Part shown: positions 1 to 11,444 of the stretch, one piece after another | How the letters are laid out: each line of letters starts with the position of its first letter | How positions within the stretch are numbered: position 1 is the first letter of the stretch | Assembly (NCBI RefSeq): GCF_035222485.1 | Contig: NC_085921.1 | Location: 434,001-498,000 of the forward strand | Direction: 5' to 3' | Source: Podospora pseudoanserina | Taxonomy: Eukaryota > Ascomycota > Sordariomycetes > Sordariales > Podosporaceae | Length of the DNA stretch: 64,000 nucleotides | Notes under the pieces: model-generated | Seen by the model: only the letters and a program-made list of their open reading frames with translations | What the model was told of the DNA's origin: nothing | Databases searched by the model: none | Position numbers and translations under genes: made by a program

Positions 1-151
1 AGAAGATCTGTCTTTGCATCACCAGCAGCATCAGCGACATACCCACCTGCATATCAAGCAACATAACACAACCCGGTTACAATCGAGTCTACATCTACGA
101 CGTCCTTGTGCTCTAGCCATGAAGAACAGATCTAGCCAACAGCCCACAACT

Positions 152-1187
152 ATGAGAGTGGCCATCGCCGGAGCTGGCGGCTTGGCCCGTATTCTCGCCC
201 AGTACATTAGCCAAACCCACTCTGTTCTCATTCTTTCAACTCAGGTAAGTCCAATGTCGTGTGTGGTGTTTCGGATCTTTTCAGCTAACATATCACCAGC
301 CCCGGCCCGAGGTGGATGAACAATGCCCTGGTTGTCAGCTTGTCGTTGTGGACTATCAAGATATCGAGAATCTTCGGTACGCCGTTCTGGGAGCTGATAT
401 CATCATTTCGACCATCTCGGGCGCCGAGCAGCTCAATCTCATTGATGCTGCTCGTCGTGCTCGGGTTCGTCGTTTCGTCCCTTCTGAATTCGAGGGTGAC
501 ATGTCACGCCGACCGACTGACGACCCCCTGGACCGTGGCGGACAATCCGCCATTGAGATGCTGGAACAGCTCCACATGCGATACACTATTTTCTCCTGTG
601 GCATCTTCATGGAACGCTTTGCCCCGGGAGGCTTGCAGACCTATCACATCGGGGCAGGATCGGGAGTTCAGGCGCCAAGTGACTACCTTGTTGATATTCA
701 AGGCTGCAACGCTGAGATTATCCCCAACAACCCAAGTGGCCGGTCAGTCCGTGTTACGCTCACATCGGTATACGACGTGGCCCAATTTGTCACGGCAGCC
801 ATCGATCTCGGCATCAGCAACTGGCCGAGAGAATACCGCATGAGGGGCGAAACGATGACTGTTACTGACTTGGTTCATACATGCTCCGATGTTCGTGGGG
901 GTTCGTATTTGCCCCTCCTTCTTTATCGTGCTTGAATACCTTAGGTACTGACCTGCCCACTAGTTCCATTCAACCTTACTGCTCGCCATTACCGTGAGGT
1001 CGAGGCCCAAGTCGAAGAACTCCGGCAGAACGGGGATTGGGGTTACTACTACTTCTACTATCAGCGACTCCTGCAGACGGCCCTTGGAAGGTACCATGTC
1101 CATTCACCCAATCTTAACGACGATGTTCAGGTACAACCCATGTCATTTAGGGCTTGGTTAGAGAGGTTCTGGGGTGCGGCAGCCTAG
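152..1187 (+). CDS. NmrA-like / isoflavone reductase-family NAD(P)-binding oxidoreductase (3 exons)
   Basis: Exons 152-244, 300-900 and 964-1187 join in phase to 305 aa. Introns are 55 and 63 nt; the second has a donor GTTCGT and a TACTGAC branch site before TAG. The protein opens directly with a Rossmann nucleotide-binding motif (GAGGLAR, residues 7-13) and has the family block RRFVPSEFEGD, typical of PCBER/isoflavone-reductase-like and NmrA-like proteins. These are cytosolic NAD(P)(H)-dependent reductases or redox-sensing regulators; the substrate cannot be told from sequence. I chose ATG 152 because family members start at the Rossmann strand. An in-frame ATG at 119 would add 11 residues. 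The length matches the family (about 300 aa). It is convergent with the next gene, and nothing nearby suggests a pathway. Confidence 0.85.
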
Positions 1188-2986
1188 GCCTCCCGCTGAA
1201 TCATGATAGCACAATCTTCATGGTGATGTCTGGGACACAAGATTGGGCTACCAATGGAGGCATGCTGGTGACATGCAGGAATATTGCGGCTCTTTCCTTT
1301 GTCTTAGATGTGACAAGTTCACCTGGCATTTTCTCATTGGGGATTCTTCCCATGTTTGGCATAGATGCGGAGCTCCAGTAGCCACCGGGTTACTTTCATC
1401 GCTGTTCAGATCATTCAAAACTACCATGTACAAGCTGGTCTCATAATAAATCACTTCTCTTCTATGTTTACCTGTAGTCGCCTGGTAACTATTGTTCTAG
1501 ATCACCAAAATTCGCCGCCAACCACTTGTCACGCATAGCCCATCAGCGGGGTGGACGGACATTTGCTACTGAAGCTCAGGTAGCAGCATTGCATGGTGTA
1601 GAGAGGGTTGGAAGACGGTAGCCGCAACTTCAGGTTAGATGGAAAAGTTCCAGGGCTTTCCCACAGAGCCTCAACAGCGGGCTGAAAAATGCGGTGGGCG
1701 GCGGCCACCAACCAAATTGTCAAGTGCTCTCACACTGAAGTTTACATGCAACCTGGAAGCCGTACAGCCAACAGCCAACTCTAGTTCGCCGGATCTGGAT
1801 CACCATGCATACATTCGTCGTAACCCATCCATTAAGCTATCCATGCCACCGCTTCTCCTCTTTCCAAGGTCAGGAATACAAATAGAGTGCGCCGTGCTCG
1901 ACGGTAGTTGGACGCACAAGGATGGCACGGCCCGGGCGACACTGAAGGACCCTGGACACCCATAGGGCTGGCCCAGCAGTGGGGATGACTGGGCGATCCC
2001 TGTCCACTGGGAATTCTATGTACAGGACATACGTACGTCCTCATCGTGTACGGTTCTTTTCTGGACCAAAGCAGTTTAACTCCCCATTCAACAATGTGGC
2101 TACATGATCGCTGTAGGTGAAGTGCTAGGCACACTTTTCCGGGTCTGAGCGCACCTCTCTGGCTACTCACCTCATCTATCATCAACTACACTAGCAAGTA
2201 CCGTAGACTGACCCGACGGGAAGGAAGCTCACCTTACCCCCTAGATCCCCACCTGTTCGCGGCTCTTTGCCTTACACCCACTTCCAGGTCAAGAAGCATT
2301 TCGATTCCGCGATATCCAAACATCAAACAAGTCTTTTAATCCAATTCAACACCCCTCCGTGGTAACCAAACAATATGCGAAAATAAATACAAGACCTGCA
2401 CCGCGCCCCAACAGTGAATCCAAGTCCCTCCACCATCTACCTCAATCTAACCTTACACGACATCGTCGCATCGATCGCATAATGCACAACCCATTTTTCC
2501 AGGCAAAAAGATTAGATGAGGCTGTAGGGCAACAAGTCACCTGGGGAAAGGTACAGGCGAAACAACCGGACCGGCAGTAGCCGAAGCGCAAGCAGCATGT
2601 TTGCTTGTTTCGATTTCGTTCCTTCCATCAAAGAGAGGAAAATAAACGATTCCAGAAGGAATAATTAATCAGCCAACCGGATGTGCTCCTTCTCCATTAC
2701 AGGAGCTGCCTAAGGGGCACATGGGATGAAATCTGCCCCGATTGCCAAGTTAGAGGAGTCAAACATCCGTCATCGCCAACGTCATGATATAGACATATCA
2801 CGCCCGATGTGACGGTTACAGCACCAAAAGCAAACGCTCATGAAACACATCACCAGCGCCCACGATGTCATCAAATCTCTCGTCGTAAACCACACCACAA
2901 GCGCGGCTAATCACTGCCCCAGCAACCTTGCCAACCACCCCTCTTCTCAACAGGCATCGAGATAAAAGACATTGACTGGCAGTCCC
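1188..2986. other. Intergenic, between convergent gene ends
   Basis: About 1.8 kb separate the stops of the oxidoreductase and the deaminase-like gene. Only short open frames without recognisable domains or splice support are present. I see no RNA gene or repeat here; 3' untranslated regions of both neighbours presumably occupy its edges. Confidence 0.6.
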
Positions 2987-5098
2987 TTAGTTAGCCGAAG
3001 CAGTGACACCACCATCGCCGTCGCCATCTCCACCCTCGCCGTAATCATCGCCGTACTTAGTAACAATCCAAAGACAGAAGCGCTCCCACTCGACCGCCCA
3101 TTCCTTTAGGCGTTTGGCTTTCAGCCCAGACCCCACGCTTGCTGCACGAATATCCCGTATCCTTTAGGCAATTAACAAGTGGTTAGTATCTCTTGCCTCT
3201 TCAACAAGAACGTAGATGGGAACGGAGTGATATCCTCTCCAGATCCCCGTATACTACTATCCGGATGGGGGTACAACTTACCATGACTCAGGAGGCTGGT
3301 CCTCAAAGGCAGCCCACCGAACACTGTTCTCCGCCAGAGACCCGATTCCAGCCAGGCCTAATGACTCGCACGCATGCAGTGCTGTCCAAAACTGGTGTGT
3401 CATTCCCAAGCCGGCACTTTCTCCCGCATGTTCCTTCGCATCACCAAGTGACAAGGCACACGGGACACCCTGAGCGATGAGGGCCAGGAGCGGGTGGTTC
3501 GAAATGTCGTCTTTGCCCGGTACCAGACAACTCTCTACTAGGATCCTCTTGTCCTTAACAGCCTCTATCATGCGCGGGTGTCTGTAGAGCGACGGAGCAT
3601 TTCCGAGCCTCCGTGTTCCGAGCAAAAGAGCGTCGAAGAGGTTGCATTCGCCGGCTCCATCAATGCCACCCCCTGCGTCCAAGAAAAAGGGGATTTCGAC
3701 TTCTTCCAGTGCGCACTGCTTTCGGAACCAGAAGAGTTCTGGTAGCATGTCCGTGAGCGATCTTCCGAGAGCGTCGGTGTCGGTGTCGGCGAGGTCGTAG
3801 CCGGCCACCAGGTCAGACCAGATCATTTTGGCCGCGATGCAACTATCCGCATCCTCAATGATCGACCGTTGATTCTGGTTGCGGGTGGTTGACCAGATGA
3901 TCCGGAATCCCCAGAAGGGCGGTCGCTGACCCGGGTCGTCGGGAGTGGTTGTGGCTTGGCGGCAATAGCTGGCCGCTTCTTGTCCGATGACGACGAACAA
4001 CTGGTCAGAGTCGGGTTCTGGCGACTCTGAACCTGTGCGGTAGTAATCAAGGGGGAAAGTAAGCCTAACATGGGGGTTGTGTATTAGTCGTGGCACACTC
4101 TCGTTGATCACCATAGTGGTGTTGTTGCCACCCGTGGGGTTTAGAAAAGGGGGAGATGGATTACGAGGCCCATCACGGCGGCCTAGATAGAGTGTAGAGA
4201 AATCCTTACCGTAATTCTGACCACGATAGACCGTCCTCCATTAGTTGAACCAAGAGATGACGCAGGAACTTTCGGAATATTGGCTCGTAGTAGAGCATGC
4301 CCCTGAGTAGGCGTGAATCTGCCCGGCCCTCGGCCGATGAGAAGCTTTCGGTTTTTTCGGTTTGTGGCGTCGTAGTAGTGATGCTGTCATCACTCCTCGA
4401 TACTACACCGCATCTTGCCTTGAGCCATTTGCTGAAGCCTGACCTGCCTCCTTCGGGGTAGTCATCCGCCGCATTGGTCAGGGGCACAAAGGTTCCGCTC
4501 TCGTAGTCAGAACTCCATATCGACTGCTCGCTTTTCTGGTCGTTCTTTCGGAACCGGATTTCGACTCTTCTCGTGGTATCACCCCTTGCCTCTGCCGTAG
4601 CGAGATTTCCATTCGAGGATGACAGACACATCCCTGGTGTCTCGAGCGCCAGGGTGATGAGGTGGTCGACATTAGCCAAAGCGAGGGCGTCCATCTGGGC
4701 GCGGAGGAGACCGCCTTTTGGTAGCCGCTGAATGATTTGCCATGATTTGGGTTTGATCATAGCGTCGGGGGTGAGAGGAGTGGTTGTGACATGGTGGTGC
4801 TCTTCATCTCGTATCCTGTCGACGATGCGGCATGCTGCCTTGGCGATGGGGGAGAGGGCTTGTCGAAAGGAGGAGTCTGCCTTGTTTTGTCTTTCAGTTA
4901 CTACTACCTGTTACTTTTTGGGTATGGAGTGGGGTTAGGGTGGGGATGAGGTAGGGTACACATACCGCTTCGCTGTTTGTACTCTTCGTTTATGAGGGCG
5001 GTGCGGCTGGAGAGATATTTTTGGAGGATGGGGTCGGAGGAGGAGGGGAGTTCGGTTGTGAGGATGGAGTGGTAGTCTTCGTCTGTGAGGGGAGCCAT
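2987..5098 (-). CDS. CECR1/ADGF-type adenosine deaminase-family protein with degenerate active site (probable pseudoenzyme, 4 exons)
   Basis: Exons 5098-4966, 4876-4210, 4064-3282 and 3161-2987 join in phase (introns 89, 145 and 120 nt) to 585 aa, the usual length for the fungal ADGF/CECR1 family. Family blocks are clear: DPILQKYLSSR, QRS-DSSFRQALSPIAKAAC, LPKGGLL near 96-102, CNLFDALLLGTRR near 407-419, HPLLALIAQGVP and a C-terminal WAVEWERFC. The catalytic positions are not conserved. The HxH zinc motif is R103-A-Q105, HAGE is DAGG at 396-399, the GHG histidine is N422, and the zinc-ligand Asp of SSDDP is G474; only D475 remains. Deamination of adenosine is therefore unlikely. No signal peptide is evident, so it is probably cytosolic. 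It is divergent from the 5-oxoprolinase. The conserved frame and splicing argue against a dead gene. It could be a binding or regulatory relative; its function is unknown. Confidence 0.85.
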
Positions 5099-6313
5099 AT
5101 TTTGGAGGTGAGAAGATGCCTAGCGGGGAGATTGGTGATGAGATGGTTCGGATGGTGATATGGTAATAGGACTGCGTTGTGAGATGACGTCGGGGGTTGC
5201 GGTTATAGCGGCTGTTTTTGGTCGGCAGCGACGTTGGCGGGTAATTAGACGCTATCTCCGGGTGGTTGAAGCGGTTATTGTGGGGTCAGAGTTGGCTACC
5301 AACCTGGGTAAAATATCATGGACAGCTTTGATTTTATTGTGACCTAGGTTGGTCTTTGTCATTTTTCAATGCATTGGGGGAAGAAGGTCATAGGAACTGA
5401 AATAGTCTTATTTATTGTCTCCTGTTGCCTGTTGGGGGATTTGTGCTTTTTGAGAGGTTCTTGACTGAGGTTTGTCAGCGCGGAAAATCAGAAGAGTTTG
5501 AGGGACGGTGATGCCTGAACGTGGCATCAAATGCTTGACAGTTGAGGCTCGCAGCTTATGTCCATGATGGAGCGAAATCTTGACCTAAATTGCCGGCCTT
5601 TCGATCAAGACACATTCTGGCTTAGCATCATTGCGGCGAGATGTAAAGTTACTGTTTAAGGCAATTGATGCTTGAACGTTGCATGGTGCATACACAAGCC
5701 TCTTTAGCTCCCCGCGATATCCCCGCTCGGCTTCATCCCGATGCAAGATCCACGAGTCGCCAAGGCATACCGTGAAGAGTTGAGCCTCGGGAGGGCTGAA
5801 AGTGGTTATTAGCAGGCAGTATCTACATCCAGAACTAGAAATACGGTTTCAAAGATGAATAGAATAGGCAAGTCGGCGACATCAACGTTAGAGGGTTTGT
5901 CAGCCCGGGTAGTCGCGGGCGTGGGGACATGGTGGGGTACCCTACAGTAGCTATCCGGTCATCGGTCGGCTCCCGTGGGGCAACCACCCCGAGCTACCCC
6001 TCCGCTGATTCCGCTTCCTAACTGTCAGGTATCATACAAAGCAGCGAATAAGATTACTGCAAACTCCAGAGTATATGGCTTGGATTGCTTGCTGTTGATC
6101 AGTCTCGCTCTGCAGCCATCGTGACGCCATCTATCTCATATTCTCATCCCATCTGTTTCAAACCTCCAATTTCTACATAAGCTCAGTGGGCGTTCATCCC
6201 ATCCAATACCTACTCTGTTTTTCCTTTCACATCATCACCTCAGATCGAGTCTCCCTCGCACCAACCACTCTTACTTGCACAAGCCACGTCAACACCTACA
6301 AAACCCGCCCACC
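5099..6313. promoter_or_regulatory. Shared upstream region of two divergent genes
   Basis: This 1.2 kb lies between the start codons of the deaminase-like gene (-) and the 5-oxoprolinase (+). It has no supported coding sequence. The stretch just before 6314 is C/T- and A-rich leader ending in a good start context (CCCACCATG), as expected for a 5' untranslated region. I could not define individual factor sites. Confidence 0.5.
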
Positions 6314-9300
6314 ATGTCTTACTCACCTGAAGCCTCAAAGAAAGGCGGAATCCGCATCGCCATTGACCGCGGCGGCACTTTCACTGACTGCGTTGGGTCC
6401 CTGAACGGCGAGACCATCATTATTAAGCTTCTCTCTGAAGACCCCTCCAATTACTCGGATGCTCCCCTCGAAGGCATCCGACGCATCCTCTCCCACTTTC
6501 TCAAGAAAGATATCCCTCGTGATCAGCCCCTCGATACGTCAGCCATCGAGAGCATACGTATGGGCACCACTGTGGCTACCAACGCTTTGCTGGAGAGGAA
6601 AGGAGAGAAGATCGCCTTTGTCACCACCAAAGGGTTTGGGGATATTTTATTGATCGGCAACCAGTCTCGCCCAAAGATCTTTGACTTGGCAATCAAGAAG
6701 CCGGATGTGCTTTATGAGGAGGTGGTCGAGATGGAGGAGAGAGTGACGTTGGAGGATTATGCTGAGGATCCGAAGCGGGTGCTTACTAAAGTGGAGGCCA
6801 AGGCTGGGACGGAAGAGGCAAAGAAGGAAGAGATTGTCATGGGACTGAGTGGAGAGGCGGTTAGGATTCTGCAAAGACCGGATAGGGAGGTAATCAAGGG
6901 CAAGTTGGGGGAGATTTACAGAAAAGGGATCAAGAGTGTGGCTGTTTGCTTGATGCATGGGTATACTTTCCCAGACCATGAGAGGTTGGTGGGCGAAGTG
7001 GCCAAGGAGATTGGGTTTGAGCACATCAGCCTGAGCCATGAGCTGATGCCGATGATCAAGTTGGTCTCAAGAGCAACTTCGGTCTGCGCTGATGCGTATC
7101 TTACGCCAGCGATTAAAAAGTACATTGCTGGGTTTCAGAATGGATTTGAAGGCGGTAGCTTGGGCTCGAAGAGTGTCAAGGAAAATGGCGAAAAGAAGGG
7201 TGCGAGGTGTGAGTTCATGCAAAGCGATGGTGGGTTGGTGGATGTCGACAAGTTCACAGGCCTGAAAGCTATCTTGTCCGGCCCCGCAGGAGGTGTTGTT
7301 GGTTACGCCATCACCTCGTACGACAAGAAGACCAAAGTTCCTGTCATTGGGTTTGACATGGGTGGTACCAGCACAGATGTCTCGAGGTATGGAGACGGCA
7401 GGTATGACCATACCTTTGAGACAACGACTGCCGGTGTCACCATCCAGTCTCCACAGTTGGATATCAACACAGTTGCCGCTGGTGGCGGATCAAGGCTGTT
7501 CTTCAAAAATGGGCTATTTGTTGTCGGACCCGATTCTGCCGGTGCTCACCCTGGTCCTGCTTGCTACCGAAAGGGTGGCCCGGCGGCCGTCACCGATGCC
7601 AACTTGTTCTTGGGCAGATTATTGCCCGAGTTCTTCCCCAAGATCTTTGGGAAGAATGAGGACGAGGCCCTGGACACGGAGGCGAGTAGAAAGGCGCTTC
7701 AGGAAATCGCAGACCAGATTCAGAAGGAAACGGGAAAGAAGATGGACATCGATGAGGTTGCCTATGGATTCTTGACAGTTGCCAACGAAGCCATGACCCG
7801 ACCTATCAGAAGCATCACTGAGGCCAAGGGCCACGACACATCTAAGCACCGTCTGGCTACCTTTGGAGGTGCCGGCGGTCAGCACGCTGTTGCTATTGCC
7901 GAGTCACTGGGTATCAAGCAGATTCTGGTTCATAGATACTCTTCGGTTCTCTCTGCCTATGGCATGGCCCTTGCAGACGTGGTGGATGAACGTCAAGAGC
8001 CAGATTCGAGTGTGTGGAGTCAGGACAGCGAGGTTGTTGGCCATCTCAAGCAAAAAGTCGGAAGTCTGAAGGAAAAATCTCGCGAGGCCTTGAGAGATCA
8101 GGGATTTGACGACAGCGAGATGGTCTTTGAGGAGTACCTCAATATGAGATATCGCGGCACCGAATCAGCTCTCATGATCATCAAGCCGAGCGATGACAGC
8201 TGGGACTTCGGCAGGGCTTTTGTGGAGCACCACCGTTACGAGTTCGGCTTTACGCTAGATGAGAGGGATATCATTATCGACGACGTCCGTGTGCGTGGCA
8301 TTGGCAAGAGCTTCCAGTATGGGGAGAAGACAGTCGATGAGCAGCTTAAGACAGTCCAGCGCACAGATGTATCTCCAGAGAAGAAGCACTCCGAAGCCAA
8401 GGTTTATTTTGAAGGAGGCCGGCTGGATACCCCCATCTACAAACTTACTGATCTTTCCGTTGGCAACGTTATCAAGGGTCCAGCCATGTTGGCGGATGGC
8501 ACCCAAACCATTGTCGTCACCCCTAACGCCACTGCTTTGATTCTCGAGACGCACGTTGTGGTCGACCTTCCCAAGGCTGCGAAGGAGAAGTCCTCTGAAA
8601 GTATGGAAGAGCATGAGGTTGACCCCATCATGCTCAGCATTTTTGGGCACCGGTTTATGGCCATTGCGGAGCAGATGGGCAGAGCGCTCCAGAAGACAAG
8701 CGTCAGTACCAACGTCAAGGAGCGTCTTGATTTTTCTTGTGCCATTTTTGACGCGTCCGGAGGTCTCGTAGCCAATGCTCCTCATTTGCCTGTCCACTTG
8801 GGGTCCATGTCGACTTGTGTTCGCACCCAGGCCAAGATCTGGGAGGGCAAGCTCAAGAAGGGCGATGTCATCATTTCCAACCACCCGTCATACGGTGGCA
8901 CTCACTTACCAGATATCACTCTTCTGATGCCAGCATTCAACGAGGCTGGTGATAAGATTCTGTTTTATGCCGCCTCTCGCGCCCATCACGCTGACATCGG
9001 AGGTATCACGGCTGGCAGCATGCCCCCTCACTCCCGCGAGCTGTACCAAGAAGGTGCCGCCATCAAGTCTGAGAAGCTTGTTAGCGAGGGAAAGTTCAAT
9101 GAAGAACGCTGCATTGAGCTTCTTTATCACGAGCCAGCCAAGTACCCAGGATGCAGCGGTACCCGCACCCTCGCTGACAACATCAACGACCTCCGCGCCC
9201 AGGTTTCAGCGAATCAGAAGGGCATCTCCCTCATCGAGGGCCTCATCAGCGAGTATGGTGAGGATACGGTCCAGTTTTACATGGTGGCCATCCAGAAGAA

Positions 9301-10402
9301 CGCGGAACTCCAGGTGCGCAATTTGCTTAAGACTGTATCGAAGCGGTTTCAAGGCAAGGAGCTCTCAGCAGTTGACTACATGGACGACGGGTCTCCCATC
9401 CGCCTCAAGGTGACCATTGACGACCAAGCGGGCGAAGCCATCTTTGACTTTGCGGGCACAGGCCCCGAAGTCTACGCCAACATCAACGCTCCCGAGGCCA
9501 TCTCGTACTCGGCCATCATCTACTGCCTCCGGTGTATGATCTCGGAAGACATCCCGCTGAACCAAGGCTGCCTACGCCCCATCACGGTCAAGATTCCCAC
9601 GAAGAGCTTGCTGTCTCCGTCAGACAACGCTGCCGTGGTGGGCGGCAATGTCTTGACCAGTCAGCGCATCACAGACGTCATCTTCAAGGCCTTTGAAGCC
9701 TGTGCCGCCAGCCAAGGCTGCTGCAATAACTTGACGTTTGGCTTTGGTGGAAACGTCACGGGCCAGAAAGAGGTCAAAGGGTTCGGGTACTACGAGACGA
9801 TTGCGGGCGGGAGCGGCGCCGGGCCGTACTGGGAGGGGACAGATGGAGTTCACGTGCACATGACGAATACCAGAATCACGGATTCAGAGGTGTTTGAGAG
9901 ACGGTATCCGGTTTTGTTGCGGGAATTCTCCATCAGGAGGGGATCAGGTGGTAAGGGACAGCATAGGGGTGGCGATGGCGTGGTGAGGGATATTGAGTTT
10001 AGGTTGCCGATGCAGGTGTCGATCTTGAGTGAGAGGAGGGTTTACCAGCCGTATGGCATGGCCGGGGGTGAGGATGCGGAGGCGGGGTTGAACTTGTGGG
10101 TGAGGAAAGTGCAGAAGGCTAGCTGGGAGACAAGTTTGAAGAGGCTACAGGCTGAGAAGGAAGGGGAGGGGGGTGATGGTGGTGATGACGAAGGGGAGAC
10201 GGAGGAGAGGTACATCAACATGGGGGCCAAGAACACGGCGCCGATGAAGGCGGGTGACCGCATCATCATCCAAACTCCCGGAGGAGGTGGCTGGGGCAAG
10301 GTAGGTGAAGCGAAGGCACTCGATGCCTCGAAACATGATCCGACCCAGGGATGGAAAAAAGGTTCCCATGCAGCGCGGGAGGATGCCGCTCTGCAGGTCT
10401 GA
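6314..10402 (+). CDS. 5-oxoprolinase, ATP-hydrolysing (single exon)
   Basis: One uninterrupted exon encodes 1362 aa. It cleaves 5-oxo-L-proline to L-glutamate with ATP and belongs to the glutathione (gamma-glutamyl) cycle in the cytosol. The N-terminal hydantoinase-A half carries IDRGGTFTDC (residues about 16-25) and the phosphate-binding motif GFDMGGTSTD. The C-terminal hydantoinase-B half begins near FGHRFMAIAEQMG and includes DFSCAIFD and NHPSYGGTHLPD. The length fits eukaryotic enzymes (about 1280-1350 aa). ATG 6314 was preferred over the upstream in-frame 6275 because it has a strong CCACC context and puts the hydantoinase-A motif at the usual distance. An acidic/glycine-rich insertion (EGEGGDGGDDEGE) lies near the C-terminus, with a short non-conserved tail after the GGGGWG motif. 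Confidence 0.95.
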   Translation: MSYSPEASKKGGIRIAIDRGGTFTDCVGSLNGETIIIKLLSEDPSNYSDAPLEGIRRILSHFLKKDIPRDQPLDTSAIESIRMGTTVATNALLERKGEKIAFVTTKGFGDILLIGNQSRPKIFDLAIKKPDVLYEEVVEMEERVTLEDYAEDPKRVLTKVEAKAGTEEAKKEEIVMGLSGEAVRILQRPDREVIKGKLGEIYRKGIKSVAVCLMHGYTFPDHERLVGEVAKEIGFEHISLSHELMPMIKLVSRATSVCADAYLTPAIKKYIAGFQNGFEGGSLGSKSVKENGEKKGARCEFMQSDGGLVDVDKFTGLKAILSGPAGGVVGYAITSYDKKTKVPVIGFDMGGTSTDVSRYGDGRYDHTFETTTAGVTIQSPQLDINTVAAGGGSRLFFKNGLFVVGPDSAGAHPGPACYRKGGPAAVTDANLFLGRLLPEFFPKIFGKNEDEALDTEASRKALQEIADQIQKETGKKMDIDEVAYGFLTVANEAMTRPIRSITEAKGHDTSKHRLATFGGAGGQHAVAIAESLGIKQILVHRYSSVLSAYGMALADVVDERQEPDSSVWSQDSEVVGHLKQKVGSLKEKSREALRDQGFDDSEMVFEEYLNMRYRGTESALMIIKPSDDSWDFGRAFVEHHRYEFGFTLDERDIIIDDVRVRGIGKSFQYGEKTVDEQLKTVQRTDVSPEKKHSEAKVYFEGGRLDTPIYKLTDLSVGNVIKGPAMLADGTQTIVVTPNATALILETHVVVDLPKAAKEKSSESMEEHEVDPIMLSIFGHRFMAIAEQMGRALQKTSVSTNVKERLDFSCAIFDASGGLVANAPHLPVHLGSMSTCVRTQAKIWEGKLKKGDVIISNHPSYGGTHLPDITLLMPAFNEAGDKILFYAASRAHHADIGGITAGSMPPHSRELYQEGAAIKSEKLVSEGKFNEERCIELLYHEPAKYPGCSGTRTLADNINDLRAQVSANQKGISLIEGLISEYGEDTVQFYMVAIQKNAELQVRNLLKTVSKRFQGKELSAVDYMDDGSPIRLKVTIDDQAGEAIFDFAGTGPEVYANINAPEAISYSAIIYCLRCMISEDIPLNQGCLRPITVKIPTKSLLSPSDNAAVVGGNVLTSQRITDVIFKAFEACAASQGCCNNLTFGFGGNVTGQKEVKGFGYYETIAGGSGAGPYWEGTDGVHVHMTNTRITDSEVFERRYPVLLREFSIRRGSGGKGQHRGGDGVVRDIEFRLPMQVSILSERRVYQPYGMAGGEDAEAGLNLWVRKVQKASWETSLKRLQAEKEGEGGDGGDDEGETEERYINMGAKNTAPMKAGDRIIIQTPGGGGWGKVGEAKALDASKHDPTQGWKKGSHAAREDAALQV

Positions 10403-11444
10403 CGGGCTGACGTTGGCGAGCGGCGGCGGCGGGTTCGAAACCACATGGAGGCGAGGGAGGATGGTGAGGGGCCACGGGGAGGGGGCTCTGTTGACTTGGA
10501 ACTTGTTTGAAGGGTGGAGGAGGAGGGGTTGTTGGGGACTCCCGAGGGAGTGGTCTTCCCTGTCTGCAGAGCACAGACCCATGCACAAAGGGTTCTCTGG
10601 GATTTCTTGGGCTCTTGGGATTTGTTGAAGAGACCTTGTTGGTTGGAGTGGGAGAGCATCTTCTGGCGGCGGGTAACCCGGAAAACTTGTCTGGATAGGA
10701 ATACAGTCTTGGCAATGTTGTAATTTCCCTCTCGAAGCGATCCACATTGAAGATGTGCCCAGCCACCGTGATTTCCATACTTTCCCCATCTCGGCGTAAA
10801 GAAAAAGAAAACTGACAAGAGTTTTGCGTCATGGTACGATGCTGATGTGTGTTGATCAGTCGACGAGTGGAGAGGTACAGAGTAGCCGTGGCAGCACAAA
10901 AAAGAGAGTGATGACGGGTCGGGTTAGGGTTCCCCGTGTGCCGAGTGTGCAAAAGGTTGGGGAAACAGCTGAGCGGTGACGCTAGCGCACGGTCGTTGCA
11001 GGTGGTTGTCGCAGCAACGCCCCGCCAAACAAACAGAGCAGGGGTGCTATGGAGCCCACTGACCACTAGCGAACCGCGGTTTTGCCCTCGTCTTGGGAAA
11101 GATTGCCATGCTGTTCGTGGGCCGTGGCACCCGTGGGTCTTTCAACGACGACGCAGCAACTGTAACTGCACTGCACTGCACTGCTGAAATGTTACCCATC
11201 TCCGTACTTCGGGAATGACGCCTTGATTTAGCAAGTCCCACGTCCCAAGACTGTCCCAGACTGTCCCAGACTGTCCCGATTTGTTCGTGCCCTTTCCCAA
11301 TTCAATCTTTCTCGAAGGAGACGCATCCCTGTTGGAGGGCCATTTCTACCTGACGGGGGGGCCATTCTTTACTCTCTCTTCCGCTCCACCAAAGAAAGAA
11401 AAGAAGAACCGGCGCTGGAGGGAGATGCGAAAACAACGACGAAG
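10403..11444. other. Intergenic: 3' flank of 5-oxoprolinase and promoter of the coiled-coil gene
   Basis: About 1.0 kb. The open frames on the minus strand near the oxoprolinase end are antisense shadows running into flanking DNA. It contains two telomere-like TTAGGG-type words near 10920 and three tandem copies of a 10-bp unit (GACTGTCCCA) at 11249-11278, just upstream of the next gene. No gene is supported. Confidence 0.5.
11249..11278. repeat. Three-copy 10-bp tandem repeat
   Basis: The unit GACTGTCCCA occurs three times head to tail, with the last base changed to G, about 170 bp upstream of the following start codon. It could be a small cluster of regulatory sites or simple slippage. Confidence 0.7.

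Noticed and set aside
1832-2185. 117-codon minus-strand frame between the first two genes
   Set aside because: No similarity or structure recognised; consistent with random open sequence.
10042-11066. Overlapping minus-strand frames of 214-285 codons
   Set aside because: They begin in flanking DNA and run antisense into the 5-oxoprolinase end; the three frames are mutually overlapping and show no domain.
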